Of a DNA stretch of 64,000 nt, positions 29,859-39,407 are shown piece after piece; the first letter of the stretch is position 1; every line of letters starts with the position of its first letter. This DNA is from Mesorhizobium denitrificans. Lineage in GTDB: Bacteria; Pseudomonadota; Alphaproteobacteria; Rhizobiales; Rhizobiaceae. The notes beneath the pieces were generated by a model, which saw nothing but the letters and a program-made list of their open reading frames with translations, ran no database searches and was not told where the DNA came from. The DNA lies in NCBI RefSeq assembly GCF_003403035.1, contig NZ_QURN01000001.1, positions 470,276 through 534,275 of the forward strand. Direction: 5' to 3'. A program made the translations under genes and the position numbers.

Positions 29859-30602
29859 TTAGTTTGCCGGTTCGGCAGGCTTTGCAGGCTCAGCCGGAGC
29901 TGCCGGCGCATCACCAGCCGGAGCTGCCGGCGCAGCAGCAGGAGCCTCACCAGCCGGTGCTGCGGGCGCAGCAGCAGGAGCCTCACCTGCTGCAGGCTGT
30001 GCAGCCGGTTGTTCGCCAGCAGGGGCAGCAGCCGGAGCCGCTGCAGCAGCATCAGGCAACGGAGCCGGATTGTCTGACAGCGTGCGCAGATAAGCGATCA
30101 GGTCGGCGCGCTCCTGCGTTTTCTTGACGCCGGCGAAGCCCATTGCGGTGCCCTTCACCAGACCCTTCGGGCTGGTGAGGAAGTGGTCGAGATTTTCATA
30201 GGTCCACTTTTCCGTGCTGCCCTTGGAGAAATCCTTGATGGCGGCGGAATAGGAGAAGCCTTCATGCGAGGCGATCGGGCGATTTACGATGTCCCACAGA
30301 TTCGGGCCGGTCTTGTTTGCGCCGCCCTTTTCAACTGTGTGGCAGGCCATGCACTTCTTATGAATAGCTTCGCCGTCCTGAATATTCGCGCTGGCGAGCA
30401 GCGGCAGAACTGATTCGACAGCAGCAGCGCCGCCGCCTTCGCCGCCCGCACCAGCGGTGTCTTCAGCGGCTTCGATGCCGAAACCCGGCTTTTCCGGCGC
30501 TGGCGAAGCAAAAATTGCGTCCGACAGAATGCCTAGCGTTAGGACGACGAACACCGTAGCGAGCACCGCCCCGATGATCTTGTTAAATTCGAAAGAGTTC
30601 AT
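29859..30602 (-). CDS. cycM: Membrane-anchored cytochrome c (CycM type)
   Basis: 247 residues. One uncleaved N-terminal helix (about 12-35) anchors the protein. A class I cytochrome c domain follows with haem site CMACH and axial Met in GTAMGF. In relatives this protein carries electrons from the bc1 complex to cytochrome aa3 oxidase. The last about 65 residues are a low-complexity Ala/Pro/Glu/Gly tail built of repeats ([12 protein letters not shown]), not part of the core fold. The start at 30602 is preferred; the frame to 30686 lacks a better site. Confidence 0.92.
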   Translation of the reverse strand: MNSFEFNKIIGAVLATVFVVLTLGILSDAIFASPAPEKPGFGIEAAEDTAGAGGEGGGAAAVESVLPLLASANIQDGEAIHKKCMACHTVEKGGANKTGPNLWDIVNRPIASHEGFSYSAAIKDFSKGSTEKWTYENLDHFLTSPKGLVKGTAMGFAGVKKTQERADLIAYLRTLSDNPAPLPDAAAAAPAAAPAGEQPAAQPAAGEAPAAAPAAPAGEAPAAAPAAPAGDAPAAPAEPAKPAEPAN

Positions 30603-30722
30603 CCGCCCTAGGCTCCCTTTGCGGCCGGTCCATTCACTTGCTTCAGGACCGCGTAGTGGTGCAAAAATTCCACCGCCACGCTGCATCCCCGGCAGATGGC
30701 GATCATTTTCCGTCTAGGTCTT

Positions 30723-30749
30723 TTGACTGGGTGTTGCAACACCTATAAG
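30723..30749 (+). promoter_or_regulatory. Candidate kdsB promoter with a 14-bp palindrome in the spacer
   Basis: TTGACT at 30723-30728 and TATAAG at 30744-30749 are 15 bases apart, a little short for sigma-70. Between them lies the perfect palindrome ggtgttgcaacacc (30730-30743). It would place an operator exactly under the polymerase. The regulator is unknown. Confidence 0.45.
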
Positions 30750-30799
30750 GGCGCATCCAGTGAGACTTTTTGACACTTTCCTTCGAAGGCCGCGTTGCC

Positions 30800-31531
30800 A
30801 TGTCCACCCTGATACTCATTCCGGCCCGCATGGCTTCAACGCGCCTGCCCGGCAAGCCGCTCGCAGATATTGCGGGAAAGCCCATGATTGTTCATGTCGC
30901 GCAACGGGCGGCTGAAAGCGGCCTGGGCCGCGTCGTCGTTGCGACGGACACCGAGTCTGTAGCGGATGCAGTGCGTTCGCATGGCTTTGAAGCTGTGATG
31001 ACGCGAAGCGACCACGAATCAGGTTCCGACCGCATTTTCGAGGCTCTGGGCACGGTTGACCCGCGCGGCGAGGTCGAAACGGTGGTGAATGTGCAGGGCG
31101 ACCTGCCTACCATCGATCCCGCTACGATTCAGGCAGCTTTTCGCCCGTTTGAGGATAAGACGGTCGATATTGCCACGCTCGGCGTGGAAATTGCGGAAGA
31201 AAATGAGCGCAACAACCCGAATGTGGTGAAGATTGTCGGTTCGCCGCTGTCTGAAACGCGTCTGCGCGCGCTGTATTTTACGCGGGCGACCGCGCCGTGG
31301 GGCGATGGACCGCTCTATCACCATATCGGGCTCTATGCCTATCGTCGCGCCGCGCTGGAGCGCTTTGTCGCGCTGAAGCCATCAGTGCTTGAACGGCGCG
31401 AAAGGTTGGAGCAATTGCGTGCGCTGGAGGCTTCCATGCGCATAGATGCTGAAATTATCCAGACTGTGCCGCTGGGGGTCGATACGCCTCAAGACCTTGA
31501 GCGCGCACGAGAAATTTTGTCGAGAGCCTGA
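30800..31531 (+). CDS. kdsB: 3-deoxy-manno-octulosonate cytidylyltransferase
   Basis: 243 residues, normal for KdsB. It makes CMP-KDO for lipopolysaccharide. The nucleotide-binding N-terminus [16 protein letters not shown] is diagnostic, and [11 protein letters not shown] and IGLYAYRR are typical. ATG 30800 is chosen because the family begins right before this motif; the frame from 30770 adds ten unlike residues. pheA follows two bases later. Confidence 0.95.
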   Translation: MSTLILIPARMASTRLPGKPLADIAGKPMIVHVAQRAAESGLGRVVVATDTESVADAVRSHGFEAVMTRSDHESGSDRIFEALGTVDPRGEVETVVNVQGDLPTIDPATIQAAFRPFEDKTVDIATLGVEIAEENERNNPNVVKIVGSPLSETRLRALYFTRATAPWGDGPLYHHIGLYAYRRAALERFVALKPSVLERRERLEQLRALEASMRIDAEIIQTVPLGVDTPQDLERAREILSRA

Positions 31532-31533
31532 AC

Positions 31534-32400
31534 ATGAACGCTGCAAAGACAAATCGCATTTCCTTTCAGGGCGAACCGGGTGCAAACTCGGACACAGCCT
31601 GCCGAAACATGTTTCCAGACATGCAGCCCTTGCCGTGCCCGACATTCGAAGATGCGTTCAACGCGGTGGAGACAGGCAAGGCCGATCTGGCGATGATCCC
31701 GATCGAGAACACGATTGCGGGGCGCGTCGCGGACATTCACCATCTGCTGCCGGAATCCAAGCTGCACATTATCGGCGAATATTTTCTGCCTATCCATTTT
31801 CAGTTGATGGTGCTGCCCGGCGTGGATCGCAAGGACATCAAGACGGTTCACAGCCACATTCACGCACTTGGCCAATGCCGCAAATATATTCGCAAGAACG
31901 GCTGGAAGGCTGTAGTCGCGGGCGATACGGCAGGCGCGGCAAAGCTGGTGGGTGAAGTTGGCGACAGGACCATGGCGGCGCTTTCGCCGCGGCTGGCGGC
32001 AGAGCTTTACGGACTTGATATCATTGAAGAAAATGTCGAAGATACGGACTCGAACGTCACGCGCTTCGTTGTTTTGACCAAGAACAAGTTCTGGGTGGAG
32101 CGGCCAACGCCCGACACCCGAATGATGACCACCTTTATGTTTCGCGTGCGCAACGTTCCTGCGGCGCTCTACAAGGCGATGGGCGGTTTTGCGACGAATG
32201 GCGTGAACATGACCAAGCTGGAGAGCTATCAGCTCGGCGCGTTTACCGCGACGCTGTTTTACGCAGACATTGAAGGGCATCCAGATGATACCAGCGTCAA
32301 GAACGCGCTGGAAGAACTGCGCTTCTTCTCACGCGAAGTGCGGATACTCGGCGTCTATCCTGCGAGCGAATCCCGAGACGAATGGAAGGTCGCCGACTAG
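31534..32400 (+). CDS. pheA: Prephenate dehydratase
   Basis: 288 residues. It converts prephenate to phenylpyruvate in phenylalanine synthesis. The PDT domain shows FQGEPGANSD and the catalytic TRF motif (SNVTRF, near residue 172). A C-terminal ACT domain with the ESYQLG (ESRP-type) region gives feedback control by phenylalanine. There is no chorismate mutase domain. The stop TAG overlaps the convergent nudC stop in the palindrome CTAG. Confidence 0.95.
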   Translation: MNAAKTNRISFQGEPGANSDTACRNMFPDMQPLPCPTFEDAFNAVETGKADLAMIPIENTIAGRVADIHHLLPESKLHIIGEYFLPIHFQLMVLPGVDRKDIKTVHSHIHALGQCRKYIRKNGWKAVVAGDTAGAAKLVGEVGDRTMAALSPRLAAELYGLDIIEENVEDTDSNVTRFVVLTKNKFWVERPTPDTRMMTTFMFRVRNVPAALYKAMGGFATNGVNMTKLESYQLGAFTATLFYADIEGHPDDTSVKNALEELRFFSREVRILGVYPASESRDEWKVAD

Positions 32401-33338
32401 TCGGACTCGACCCATGTGCGGATGAGATGGTGGGCGATTGCACCCTTGGGTGGCATGAAAATGCCGTCCGGATGCTGCTTTTCAAGCGCCAACCGGACCG
32501 CGCCGCGCGTGAACCAGCGGCAGTCTTCCAACTCCGAAAGGTCGGCGTTGATGTCTTCATTCAAGGCTTCGCCAAAACATCCGATCATCAGCGAATAGGG
32601 GAAGGGCCAAGGCTGGCTGGCGAAATATTGCACGCGGCCTAGCTGGATGCCGCTTTCTTCCAGCGTTTCGCGGCGCACAGCATCTTCAATGGTTTCGCCG
32701 GGTTCGATGAAGCCCGCGAGTGCGGAATACATGCCCGGTGAAAAATGCCGCCCACGACCGAGCAGGCAATGGTCTTGCGTGACGGTCAGCATGATCGCTA
32801 CAGGGTCCGTGCGCGGAAAATGCTCCGCGCCGCATTTCGTGCAAACGCGCTTGTAGCCGCCGGCGCGTATTTCCGTTGGCGAGCCGCAACGCGCGCAAAA
32901 TCTGTGATTCTGGCTCCAGGCGAGCAGAGCCGCGCCCTGAGCGAGCGCGCCGAGCGGCTCGGGTTCGAGAAGCCCTTGCACATTGATGGAACGGAAATCG
33001 ATGGCCTTGATGTTGTCGGTCAGGGTTTCCGGATCGATGGTGCTGGGCACGGCCAGAACCGGACCGCGCGCATCGCGACCGAGCAGGATGGACGCTTCAA
33101 TGTCGCCGCCAAGCGCGGAAGCTTCTGCGGGCGAAAACCACGGATCGAAGCTGCTGCCGTCGAGTTTCAGGCACAGCCGCCCGCTGGTGACGACAAGAGC
33201 GCGGACGGATGGATCGCGCAGTGCAAGCGCCACGGAATCGTCTGTACGCTCTTCCGACTGCCGCCAGATGCGGTTTCCGGCAAAGCCCATCGCCGCGCTG
33301 GGCTCTGGGAAGGGAGCATCGAAAATTCGGAAGGCCAT
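32397..33338 (-). CDS. nudC: NADH pyrophosphatase (NudC)
   Basis: 313 residues. It hydrolyses NAD(H) and NAD-capped RNA. A zinc ribbon (CARCGS ... CTKCG) sits before the Nudix box GFIEPGETIEDAVRRETLEE, and the SQPWPFPYSLM motif after it is specific for NudC. ATG 33338 is used; a TTG 13 codons upstream is possible, and neither has a strong ribosome site. Confidence 0.93.
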   Translation of the reverse strand: MAFRIFDAPFPEPSAAMGFAGNRIWRQSEERTDDSVALALRDPSVRALVVTSGRLCLKLDGSSFDPWFSPAEASALGGDIEASILLGRDARGPVLAVPSTIDPETLTDNIKAIDFRSINVQGLLEPEPLGALAQGAALLAWSQNHRFCARCGSPTEIRAGGYKRVCTKCGAEHFPRTDPVAIMLTVTQDHCLLGRGRHFSPGMYSALAGFIEPGETIEDAVRRETLEESGIQLGRVQYFASQPWPFPYSLMIGCFGEALNEDINADLSELEDCRWFTRGAVRLALEKQHPDGIFMPPKGAIAHHLIRTWVESD

Positions 33339-33406
33339 AGGGGAAACCGGCGAGCTGATTCTTGGAAGGAATGCCAACGTAATCGGCTTTAGCCCCGCGC
33401 GACAAT

Positions 33407-33475
33407 CCGAAAGTTACAGGCCGAAAGTTACAGGCCGAAAGTTACAGGCCGAAAGTAACTGGCCGAAAGTTACAG
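33407..33475. repeat. Five 14-bp tandem repeats between the HIT gene and nudC
   Basis: Units of ccgaaagttacagg at 33407, 33421, 33435, 33449 (with two changes) and 33463 (13 bases). The last copy contains the HIT gene stop codon. The array has the form of a variable-number tandem repeat. Confidence 0.95.
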
Positions 33476-33904
33476 CGCTTTCTTCAGCCGTTCCTTGAAC
33501 TGATGCATTTCGGTGCGCTCATAGGGTTCGCGCTGTCCATAACCCCAGACGGGCCCGGGCCAGCCCGGATCGCCCTCGTTGCGGGCTACGACATGAATGT
33601 GCAATTGCCGCACGATGTTGCCGAGCGCGGCCACATTTATCTTGGTGCAGCCCGTGACCTGTTTCAGCCCCTGCGCGACCAGATTTGTCTCAAAGGTCAG
33701 CATGGCCTGATCCAGCGGGGTTAGTTCATGCAATTCTTCAATGTCTGAGCGCTGCGGCACAAGCACGATCCACGGCCAGCGGCGGTCGTTCATCAGGCGC
33801 ATTTCGCACAAGCCGAGCCAAAGCAACGGCTCGCTGTCGGCATCAAGCCGACGATCCAGCTCGAACCCCTTCTGCATGACCGCTGCCAACAGATTTCCTC
33901 CCAT
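33470..33904 (-). CDS. HIT-family nucleotide hydrolase
   Basis: About 135-144 residues. A histidine-triad protein; the motif is QLHIHVVAR with two of the usual spaced His and Val in the third place, as seen in a large proteobacterial branch. It probably cleaves nucleotide phosphoesters or amidates. The start is unsure: ATG 33904 has no ribosome site, TTG 33889 has GGAGG seven bases ahead, and ATG 33877 gives the most typical N-terminus. Confidence 0.85.
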   Translation of the reverse strand: MGGNLLAAVMQKGFELDRRLDADSEPLLWLGLCEMRLMNDRRWPWIVLVPQRSDIEELHELTPLDQAMLTFETNLVAQGLKQVTGCTKINVAALGNIVRQLHIHVVARNEGDPGWPGPVWGYGQREPYERTEMHQFKERLKKAL

Positions 33905-34016
33905 TTTTCTGCACGCTATGGCTTGGCTGGCTCAACAGCAAGATGGGGTGCGCAATCATTTGAGAATTGCGCAATAGTCGGGCCTTGCATTTGAGTGCGC
34001 AATTGACGATATGGAG

Positions 34017-34119
34017 CGTGGGAGGTTGGTGGTGGACGAGCCACTCGCCAACCGGGTCAGGTCCGGAAGGAAGCAGCCCTAACGAGCCACGGCACGGGTC
34101 ATCGTGCCAGCCTCCCGCC
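34017..34119 (+). ncRNA. ffs: Signal recognition particle RNA, small bacterial type
   Basis: The conserved apical SRP core is present: ggtcaggtccggaaggaag with the downstream agcagccctaac. Outer stems pair gggagg (34020-34025) with cctccc (34111-34116). Size about 100 nt, like other alphaproteobacterial 4.5S RNAs. It binds Ffh to target membrane proteins. It lies just upstream of dnaX, a common Rhizobiales order. Ends are estimates from the pairing. Confidence 0.93.
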
Positions 34120-34252
34120 TCATTTCTCTCATGCGTCGAAGTTGACTGTCCCGCACTCGACGGGCGAAACTCGCATGAAGTGAGAAATGGAATCGGCAGC
34201 CTGTCGCTGCGAAAGGAATGAATTTGCGGCGCGTTCGGGAAAATTACGGCGC

Positions 34253-36067
34253 ATGAGCGACGAAGCCGATCATGGGCCCGATAATAAGGAAGCCGCGCAG
34301 CAGGGCGGATACCGCGTGCTCGCGCGCAAATACCGGCCAAGGGATTTTACGGGACTGATCGGTCAGGAACCGATGGTCCGCACGCTGACAAACGCCTTCG
34401 CAACGGGGCGCATCGCGCAAGCCTGGATGCTGACCGGCGTTCGCGGCGTGGGTAAAACGACGACCGCGCGCATTCTGGCGCGTGCGCTGAACTACAAGAC
34501 CGCCGAGGTTGATGCACCTTCGGTGGATATGCCCATTGAGGGCGAGAATTGCCGCGCAATCATGGAAGGTCGCCATGTCGATGTGATCGAGATGGACGCC
34601 GCCTCGCACACCGGCATCGACGATATTCGCGACATCATAGATCGCGTGCGCTATGCGCCCGTTTCGGCGCGCTACAAGGTCTATATCATCGACGAAGTGC
34701 ATATGCTCTCGACGCAGGCCTTCAACGGCCTGCTCAAGACGTTGGAAGAGCCGCCGCCGCACGTCAAATTCATCTTCGCGACGACCGAGATTCGTAAGGT
34801 GCCGATTACTGTGCTTTCGCGCTGTCAGCGTTTCGATCTGCGGCGTATCGATGCTGCGCTGATTACCGATCATCTGGGCCGGATTGCCGGGCTGGAAAAT
34901 GTCCAGATCGAGGATGAAGCGCTTGCGATGGTTGCGCGCGCGGCTGAAGGCTCGATGCGCGACGCACAGTCGATTCTGGATCAGGCGATTGCGCATGGCG
35001 CGGGAACGGTTACGGCGCAGGCCGTGCGCGATATGCTTGGACTGGCCGACCGCGCGCGAGTGGTGGACCTGTTTGAAGTCCTGATGAAGGGCGATGTTGC
35101 GGCGGGTTTGGCCGGTTTTCGCGCACAATATGATACCGGCGCCGACCCGGTGGCGATCCTCACCGACCTTGCGGAATTCACGCATCTGGTGACGCGGCTG
35201 CGCTTCGTGCCGTCTGCCGTCGAGGACGCTTCGCTGACGGAAACGGAGCGCAAGCGGGGCGCGGAGTTTGCGGAAACACTTTCCGTGCGCGTGCTATCGC
35301 GTGCGTGGCAGATGCTTTTGAAAGCGATTTCGGAGGTTCAGGCCAGCAATCGACCGGCGATGGCGGCTGAAATGGCGCTGATCAGGCTCGCCCACGCGGC
35401 GGATTTACCAACGCTGGACGAGGCTCTGAAATCTCTGGAAGGGCAGGAAGGCGGCTCTGTAGCGCCGCGCGCGCCTGCTTCCAACGGTGGTCGCGCCACG
35501 CCAAATGGCAACGGCACGTCTGCAATATCCGGCACGAGCATGACGCCTTCTGGCGGCGGGGGTGCGCAGACAATGCGCCTCGTCCAGCCGCAGGCAGAGC
35601 CTGCTTTCCAGCCTGCACCGGCAATGGAGCCGGAGGTCGCGGAAGTGCCGGTTCGTTCGCTGGCCGACATTGTCGGTCTGGCCGACAGCAATCGCGACAT
35701 GAAGCTCAAGGTCGCGATCAAGCGCTATGTTCGGCCTGTCAGGCTGGAGCCGGGCAGGCTGGTGATTGCGCTCGCCGATGGCGCGGAGCGCGACCTGCCG
35801 AACGAGCTTTCCAGAAAGCTGAAAGCGTGGACTGGCCGAACCTGGATGGTTTCGCTGTCTCAGGAAGCTGGCGGCCAGACCTTGGCCGAAGAAGAAACGG
35901 CCAAGCGCGAAACAGCCTTTATGGATGCCCGCAGCGACCCTGCGGTTGCGGCGATACTCTCCCGTTTTCCCGGTGCGCGGATAATCGATGTTCGCATTCC
36001 CGATGCGCCGGAAGTCGAGACTGTTGAAGATATTGAGCCGTCGTCCGATGACGACGAGGCTCTTTGA
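34253..36067 (+). CDS. dnaX: DNA polymerase III subunit gamma/tau
   Basis: 604 residues. The clamp-loader AAA+ core has Walker A GVRGVGKTT and Walker B IIDEVHML; a C-terminal tau region follows after a low-complexity linker (about residues 395-455). The zinc module between Walker A and B has only one Cys (GENCRAI) instead of four, while length and fold are kept. ATG 34253 is preferred; the 22 codons before it look non-coding. ybaB follows. Confidence 0.95.
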   Translation: MSDEADHGPDNKEAAQQGGYRVLARKYRPRDFTGLIGQEPMVRTLTNAFATGRIAQAWMLTGVRGVGKTTTARILARALNYKTAEVDAPSVDMPIEGENCRAIMEGRHVDVIEMDAASHTGIDDIRDIIDRVRYAPVSARYKVYIIDEVHMLSTQAFNGLLKTLEEPPPHVKFIFATTEIRKVPITVLSRCQRFDLRRIDAALITDHLGRIAGLENVQIEDEALAMVARAAEGSMRDAQSILDQAIAHGAGTVTAQAVRDMLGLADRARVVDLFEVLMKGDVAAGLAGFRAQYDTGADPVAILTDLAEFTHLVTRLRFVPSAVEDASLTETERKRGAEFAETLSVRVLSRAWQMLLKAISEVQASNRPAMAAEMALIRLAHAADLPTLDEALKSLEGQEGGSVAPRAPASNGGRATPNGNGTSAISGTSMTPSGGGGAQTMRLVQPQAEPAFQPAPAMEPEVAEVPVRSLADIVGLADSNRDMKLKVAIKRYVRPVRLEPGRLVIALADGAERDLPNELSRKLKAWTGRTWMVSLSQEAGGQTLAEEETAKRETAFMDARSDPAVAAILSRFPGARIIDVRIPDAPEVETVEDIEPSSDDDEAL

Positions 36068-36085
36068 GAAGCGAAGGATCACTCC

Positions 36086-36409
36086 ATGAAAGACCTCTTG
36101 GGCTTGATGAGCAAAGCCAAGGAAATGCAGGCCAAAATGCAGGCCATGCAGGAAGAAATGACCACCATCGAGGCAAGCGGCCAATCTGGCGGCGGGCTGG
36201 TGACGGTTACGCTCAGCGGCAAGTTCGAGATGAAGTCGCTCAAGATCGACCCTTCTCTGGTGAAGGAAGGCGAAGGCGAGATTCTGGAAGATCTGATTCT
36301 GGCAGCGCACAATGATGCGAAAAACAAAATCGAGCACGCGATTCAGCAAAAAACGCAGGAAATGACCTCTGGCCTCGGCCTGCCTGCGGGGCTGAAACTG
36401 CCGTTTTAA
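36086..36409 (+). CDS. YbaB/EbfC nucleoid-associated protein
   Basis: 107 residues, the usual length. It starts [18 protein letters not shown] with the helical N-terminus and shows the conserved [23 protein letters not shown] middle, here cited only by its pattern. A DNA-binding dimer. The dnaX-ybaB-recR neighbourhood is conserved in bacteria. Confidence 0.95.
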   Translation: MKDLLGLMSKAKEMQAKMQAMQEEMTTIEASGQSGGGLVTVTLSGKFEMKSLKIDPSLVKEGEGEILEDLILAAHNDAKNKIEHAIQQKTQEMTSGLGLPAGLKLPF

Positions 36410-36561
36410 ACGGCGGCGAATAGCCTCATGGGCCACGGCGCGGGCCTTTCAGGCAGATGGGTCGCAAACAATTAACCATTATCGCGCCATGCTTTTGCCT
36501 GAAATGTCCGCATTCTGGCCGCACTCGAAGCAGCGGCCGGGGGACTAATGAGGCGCTTTTC

Positions 36562-37515
36562 GTGAGAATTGCAGGACGAGTTTATGCAGCCTTGGCTGCT
36601 TTTGGTGCTTTGGCGTTGGCTGGTTGCAGCCAAAGTGCAGACGGACTTGGTGAGGGGCTGAAATCTTCAGCCGCCTATAGTGCTGCGCCGACGACTTCGT
36701 CGGGCAAGGCCGCTTTGGCTTATCGCGCAAACGAACAGGACCGCGAATGCCTCGCCAGAGCTATGTTCTTCGAAAGCAACCGTTCGAGCCGTGATGGGCT
36801 TGTGGCGGTTGGCTCGGTGGTTATGAACCGCCTGCAATCCCGTCGCTGGGGCGACAATATTTGCGGCGTTGTGGGAGCCAACAAGCAGTTTGCACCCGGC
36901 GTTATGACCCGCCCGATGAATTCCAAGGCTTTGCCGGATGTGATGGCCGCAGCGGATGCCGTGCTGAAAGGCGAGCGGCACCCGGACGTGAAGCCAGAAG
37001 TGATGTTCTTCCATACGGCTGGACTGAAATTCCCCTACAAAAACATGCATTACACGACCGTTGCGGGCGGAAATGCATTTTATGAGAAGCGCAGCCGTCG
37101 CCCGATGCGTGACGACCTGCCCCAGACCGAGCAGCCTTCCGTCATGGTTGCTTCCAACGACGCGGCGCCGCTACAGGGTGCTGCAAACATCTTGCAGCCG
37201 GTCGCATCCGATACGAGCCTGACAGCGCTTGCGGCGAACGATGCCGCGCCGCAGGCTGACGAGATGGTGCTGGCGATGAATACGACGGCAGTACCGACGC
37301 CAAGGCCCGGTACTTCGCCCGACCAATTGCCGGGTGTGACTGGCTTGCCCGATGACGAGCCTTCCAAATCGCGATTCGGCGGGGATGCTCCGGTGATGAC
37401 CGCCGAGATACGCCCGAAATTCGATACGGCGAATGCTTCAGTCGCTGCGTTTGACGCCAGCCCTGAGCAGGCGTCTGCCATTGGAGCCATGCTTTTGGCG
37501 CAGCGCACCGAATAG
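36562..37515 (+). CDS. Cell-wall hydrolase (SleB-type) lipoprotein
   Basis: 317 residues. GTG 36562 with GAGG eight bases upstream gives a short signal sequence with lipobox ALAGC. A SleB-type hydrolase domain (about 65-185) follows: RECLARAMFFES with its likely catalytic Glu, then NRLQSRRWGDNICGVV. The remaining C-terminus is long and low in conserved features. Probably an envelope-anchored lytic enzyme. It lies between ybaB and recR. Confidence 0.87.
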   Translation: MRIAGRVYAALAAFGALALAGCSQSADGLGEGLKSSAAYSAAPTTSSGKAALAYRANEQDRECLARAMFFESNRSSRDGLVAVGSVVMNRLQSRRWGDNICGVVGANKQFAPGVMTRPMNSKALPDVMAAADAVLKGERHPDVKPEVMFFHTAGLKFPYKNMHYTTVAGGNAFYEKRSRRPMRDDLPQTEQPSVMVASNDAAPLQGAANILQPVASDTSLTALAANDAAPQADEMVLAMNTTAVPTPRPGTSPDQLPGVTGLPDDEPSKSRFGGDAPVMTAEIRPKFDTANASVAAFDASPEQASAIGAMLLAQRTE

Positions 37516-37557
37516 TGCAGCCTGTTCGCCTTGCCGCAATGATTCTATACCGCTTGC

Positions 37558-38163
37558 ATGTCCAAGCGAATCGCCGGCCCCGAAATTGAACGCCTGATCC
37601 AGCTTCTGGCAAAAGTGCCGGGGCTGGGTCCGCGTTCGGCGCGCAGGGCCGCACTGCATCTCATCAAGAAAAAAGACCAGCTTTTGGGGCCGCTTGCAGG
37701 CGCGATGGCCGATGCGCGCGACAAGGTGCGCGTTTGCTCGACTTGCGGCAATGTCGATACAGCAGACCCCTGCATGATCTGCACCGACCCGAAGCGCGAC
37801 GCGGCCATGATTATCGTGGTTGAGGATGTGTCCGACCTTTGGGCGCTGGAGCGCGCGGGCGCGATGAATGCCCGCTATCATGTTCTGGGCGGAGTGTTAT
37901 CGCCGCTGGACGGTATCGGCCCAGACCAGTTGACCATCAAGCAATTGGTGGACCGCGTTTCGGAAGGCGGCGTGAGCGAAGTGGTGCTGGCGGTGAACGC
38001 AACTGTTGAGGGGCAGACGACCGCGCATTACCTGACCGATCAGCTCGCCCACATGGAAGTGAAGATTACGCGACTTGCGCACGGGGTGCCGGTCGGGGGA
38101 GAACTGGACTATCTGGACGAGGGGACTTTGGCTGCTGCGCTCAAGTCTCGGACAATTTTCTAG
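37558..38163 (+). CDS. recR: Recombination protein RecR
   Basis: 201 residues. A helix-hairpin-helix ([11 protein letters not shown]), a four-Cys zinc finger ([16 protein letters not shown]) and a Toprim domain ([14 protein letters not shown]) in the standard order. It works with RecF and RecO in gap repair. Confidence 0.97.
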   Translation: MSKRIAGPEIERLIQLLAKVPGLGPRSARRAALHLIKKKDQLLGPLAGAMADARDKVRVCSTCGNVDTADPCMICTDPKRDAAMIIVVEDVSDLWALERAGAMNARYHVLGGVLSPLDGIGPDQLTIKQLVDRVSEGGVSEVVLAVNATVEGQTTAHYLTDQLAHMEVKITRLAHGVPVGGELDYLDEGTLAAALKSRTIF

Positions 38164-38171
38164 GACGGGTC

Positions 38172-39407
38172 ATGGCGCGATTCCCGGTAGCACTGATTTT
38201 CGCAATGCTTCTGGGAGTGCTGCCCGCGCAGGCACAATCGAAACTCGACGGCCAGTTTCGCGCGTGGCTTGAGAAAGATCTCTGGCCGGAAGCCTCGGCC
38301 AAGGGCGTTTCGCGCACGACTTTTGAAGCGGCGTTTGACGGCGTTCGGCCCAATGCAAAGCTGCCCGATCTGGTGTTGCCGGGAGAAAAGCCGACCACAC
38401 CGAAAAATCAGCATCAGGCGGAGTTCAACGCGCCTGCAAAATATTTCGCGGAAAAGACAATAGGGGCCGTGACCAGTGGCGGTCGCGCGCGGGCGGGACG
38501 GCTGGGCAAAACGCTGGCGGCTGTCGAGAAACGCTATGGTGTGCCGAGCGAAATCATCCTCGCAATATGGGGTCGCGAATCCGGCTTTGGCGCGGCCAAG
38601 ATGCCCTACGATGCATTTGAAGTGCTTGGCACGAAGGCGTGGCTCGCAACGCGCAAGGACATGTTTCGCACGGAAGTGATTGCGGCGCTTCAACTTGTCG
38701 AGACGGGCGTTGCGGAGCGCAAGGCGATGCGCTCCTCCTGGGCCGGAGCGCTGGGGCAGCCGCAGTTTTTGCCGACCTCGGTGCAGAAGCATGGCGTCGA
38801 TTTCGACGGCGACGGCAAGATCGACATCTGGCGATCCGAACCGGATACGCTGGCCTCAATCGGCAAATATCTGGCCGACTATGGCTGGGAACGAGGCCGC
38901 GAATGGGGCTTCGAAGTGGTGGTGCCGGAAAGCGTTTCCTGTGCGCTGGAAGGGCCGGACCAAGGCAAGAAGATTTCGGCATGGGCCACGCTTGGCATTG
39001 CCCGCGCAAACGGGAAGCCGTTCCCGGTCAAGGAGGCGGCACGCGAGGGATTTCTGCTGATGCCAGCGGGGCGTAACGGCCCTGCCTTCATTGTCAGCAA
39101 GAATTTCTATGTGCTGAAAGAATATAATGAGAGCGATTTATACGCGCTGTTTATAGGCCATGCCGCTGACCGGATCGCGGCGAGCGACAAGAATTTTCTC
39201 GGCAAATGGGGCAATGTCGATGCGCTCTATCGCTCCGATATTGCAGCAATGCAGCGCGCGCTTGAGGGGCAGGGCTATGATGTGGGCAGCGCTGACGGTC
39301 TGCCCGGTTTCAAGACGCGGCGCTCTATCGGCGCGTGGCAGGCCAAGAACGGAGCCGCACCAACTTGCTTTCCGACCAGGAAGATCGTTGAGGCATTAGC
39401 CAAGTGA
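38172..39407 (+). CDS. Lytic murein transglycosylase (MltB family)
   Basis: 411 residues. A Sec signal peptide ends LPAQA-QS. The SLT_2/MltB domain has catalytic Glu in IWGRESGFG (near residue 137) and the [12 protein letters not shown] motif. A C-terminal peptidoglycan-binding domain ends the protein ([17 protein letters not shown]). It cuts glycan strands to anhydro-muropeptides. Its 3' end overlaps the convergent monooxygenase gene by 12 bases. Confidence 0.93.
   Translation: MARFPVALIFAMLLGVLPAQAQSKLDGQFRAWLEKDLWPEASAKGVSRTTFEAAFDGVRPNAKLPDLVLPGEKPTTPKNQHQAEFNAPAKYFAEKTIGAVTSGGRARAGRLGKTLAAVEKRYGVPSEIILAIWGRESGFGAAKMPYDAFEVLGTKAWLATRKDMFRTEVIAALQLVETGVAERKAMRSSWAGALGQPQFLPTSVQKHGVDFDGDGKIDIWRSEPDTLASIGKYLADYGWERGREWGFEVVVPESVSCALEGPDQGKKISAWATLGIARANGKPFPVKEAAREGFLLMPAGRNGPAFIVSKNFYVLKEYNESDLYALFIGHAADRIAASDKNFLGKWGNVDALYRSDIAAMQRALEGQGYDVGSADGLPGFKTRRSIGAWQAKNGAAPTCFPTRKIVEALAK

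Noticed and set aside
29735..30052. N-terminal extension of the second YejA-like protein
   Set aside because: It would be antisense to the cytochrome c tail and is Leu/Arg low-complexity; a perfect ribosome site and signal peptide occur at 29734.
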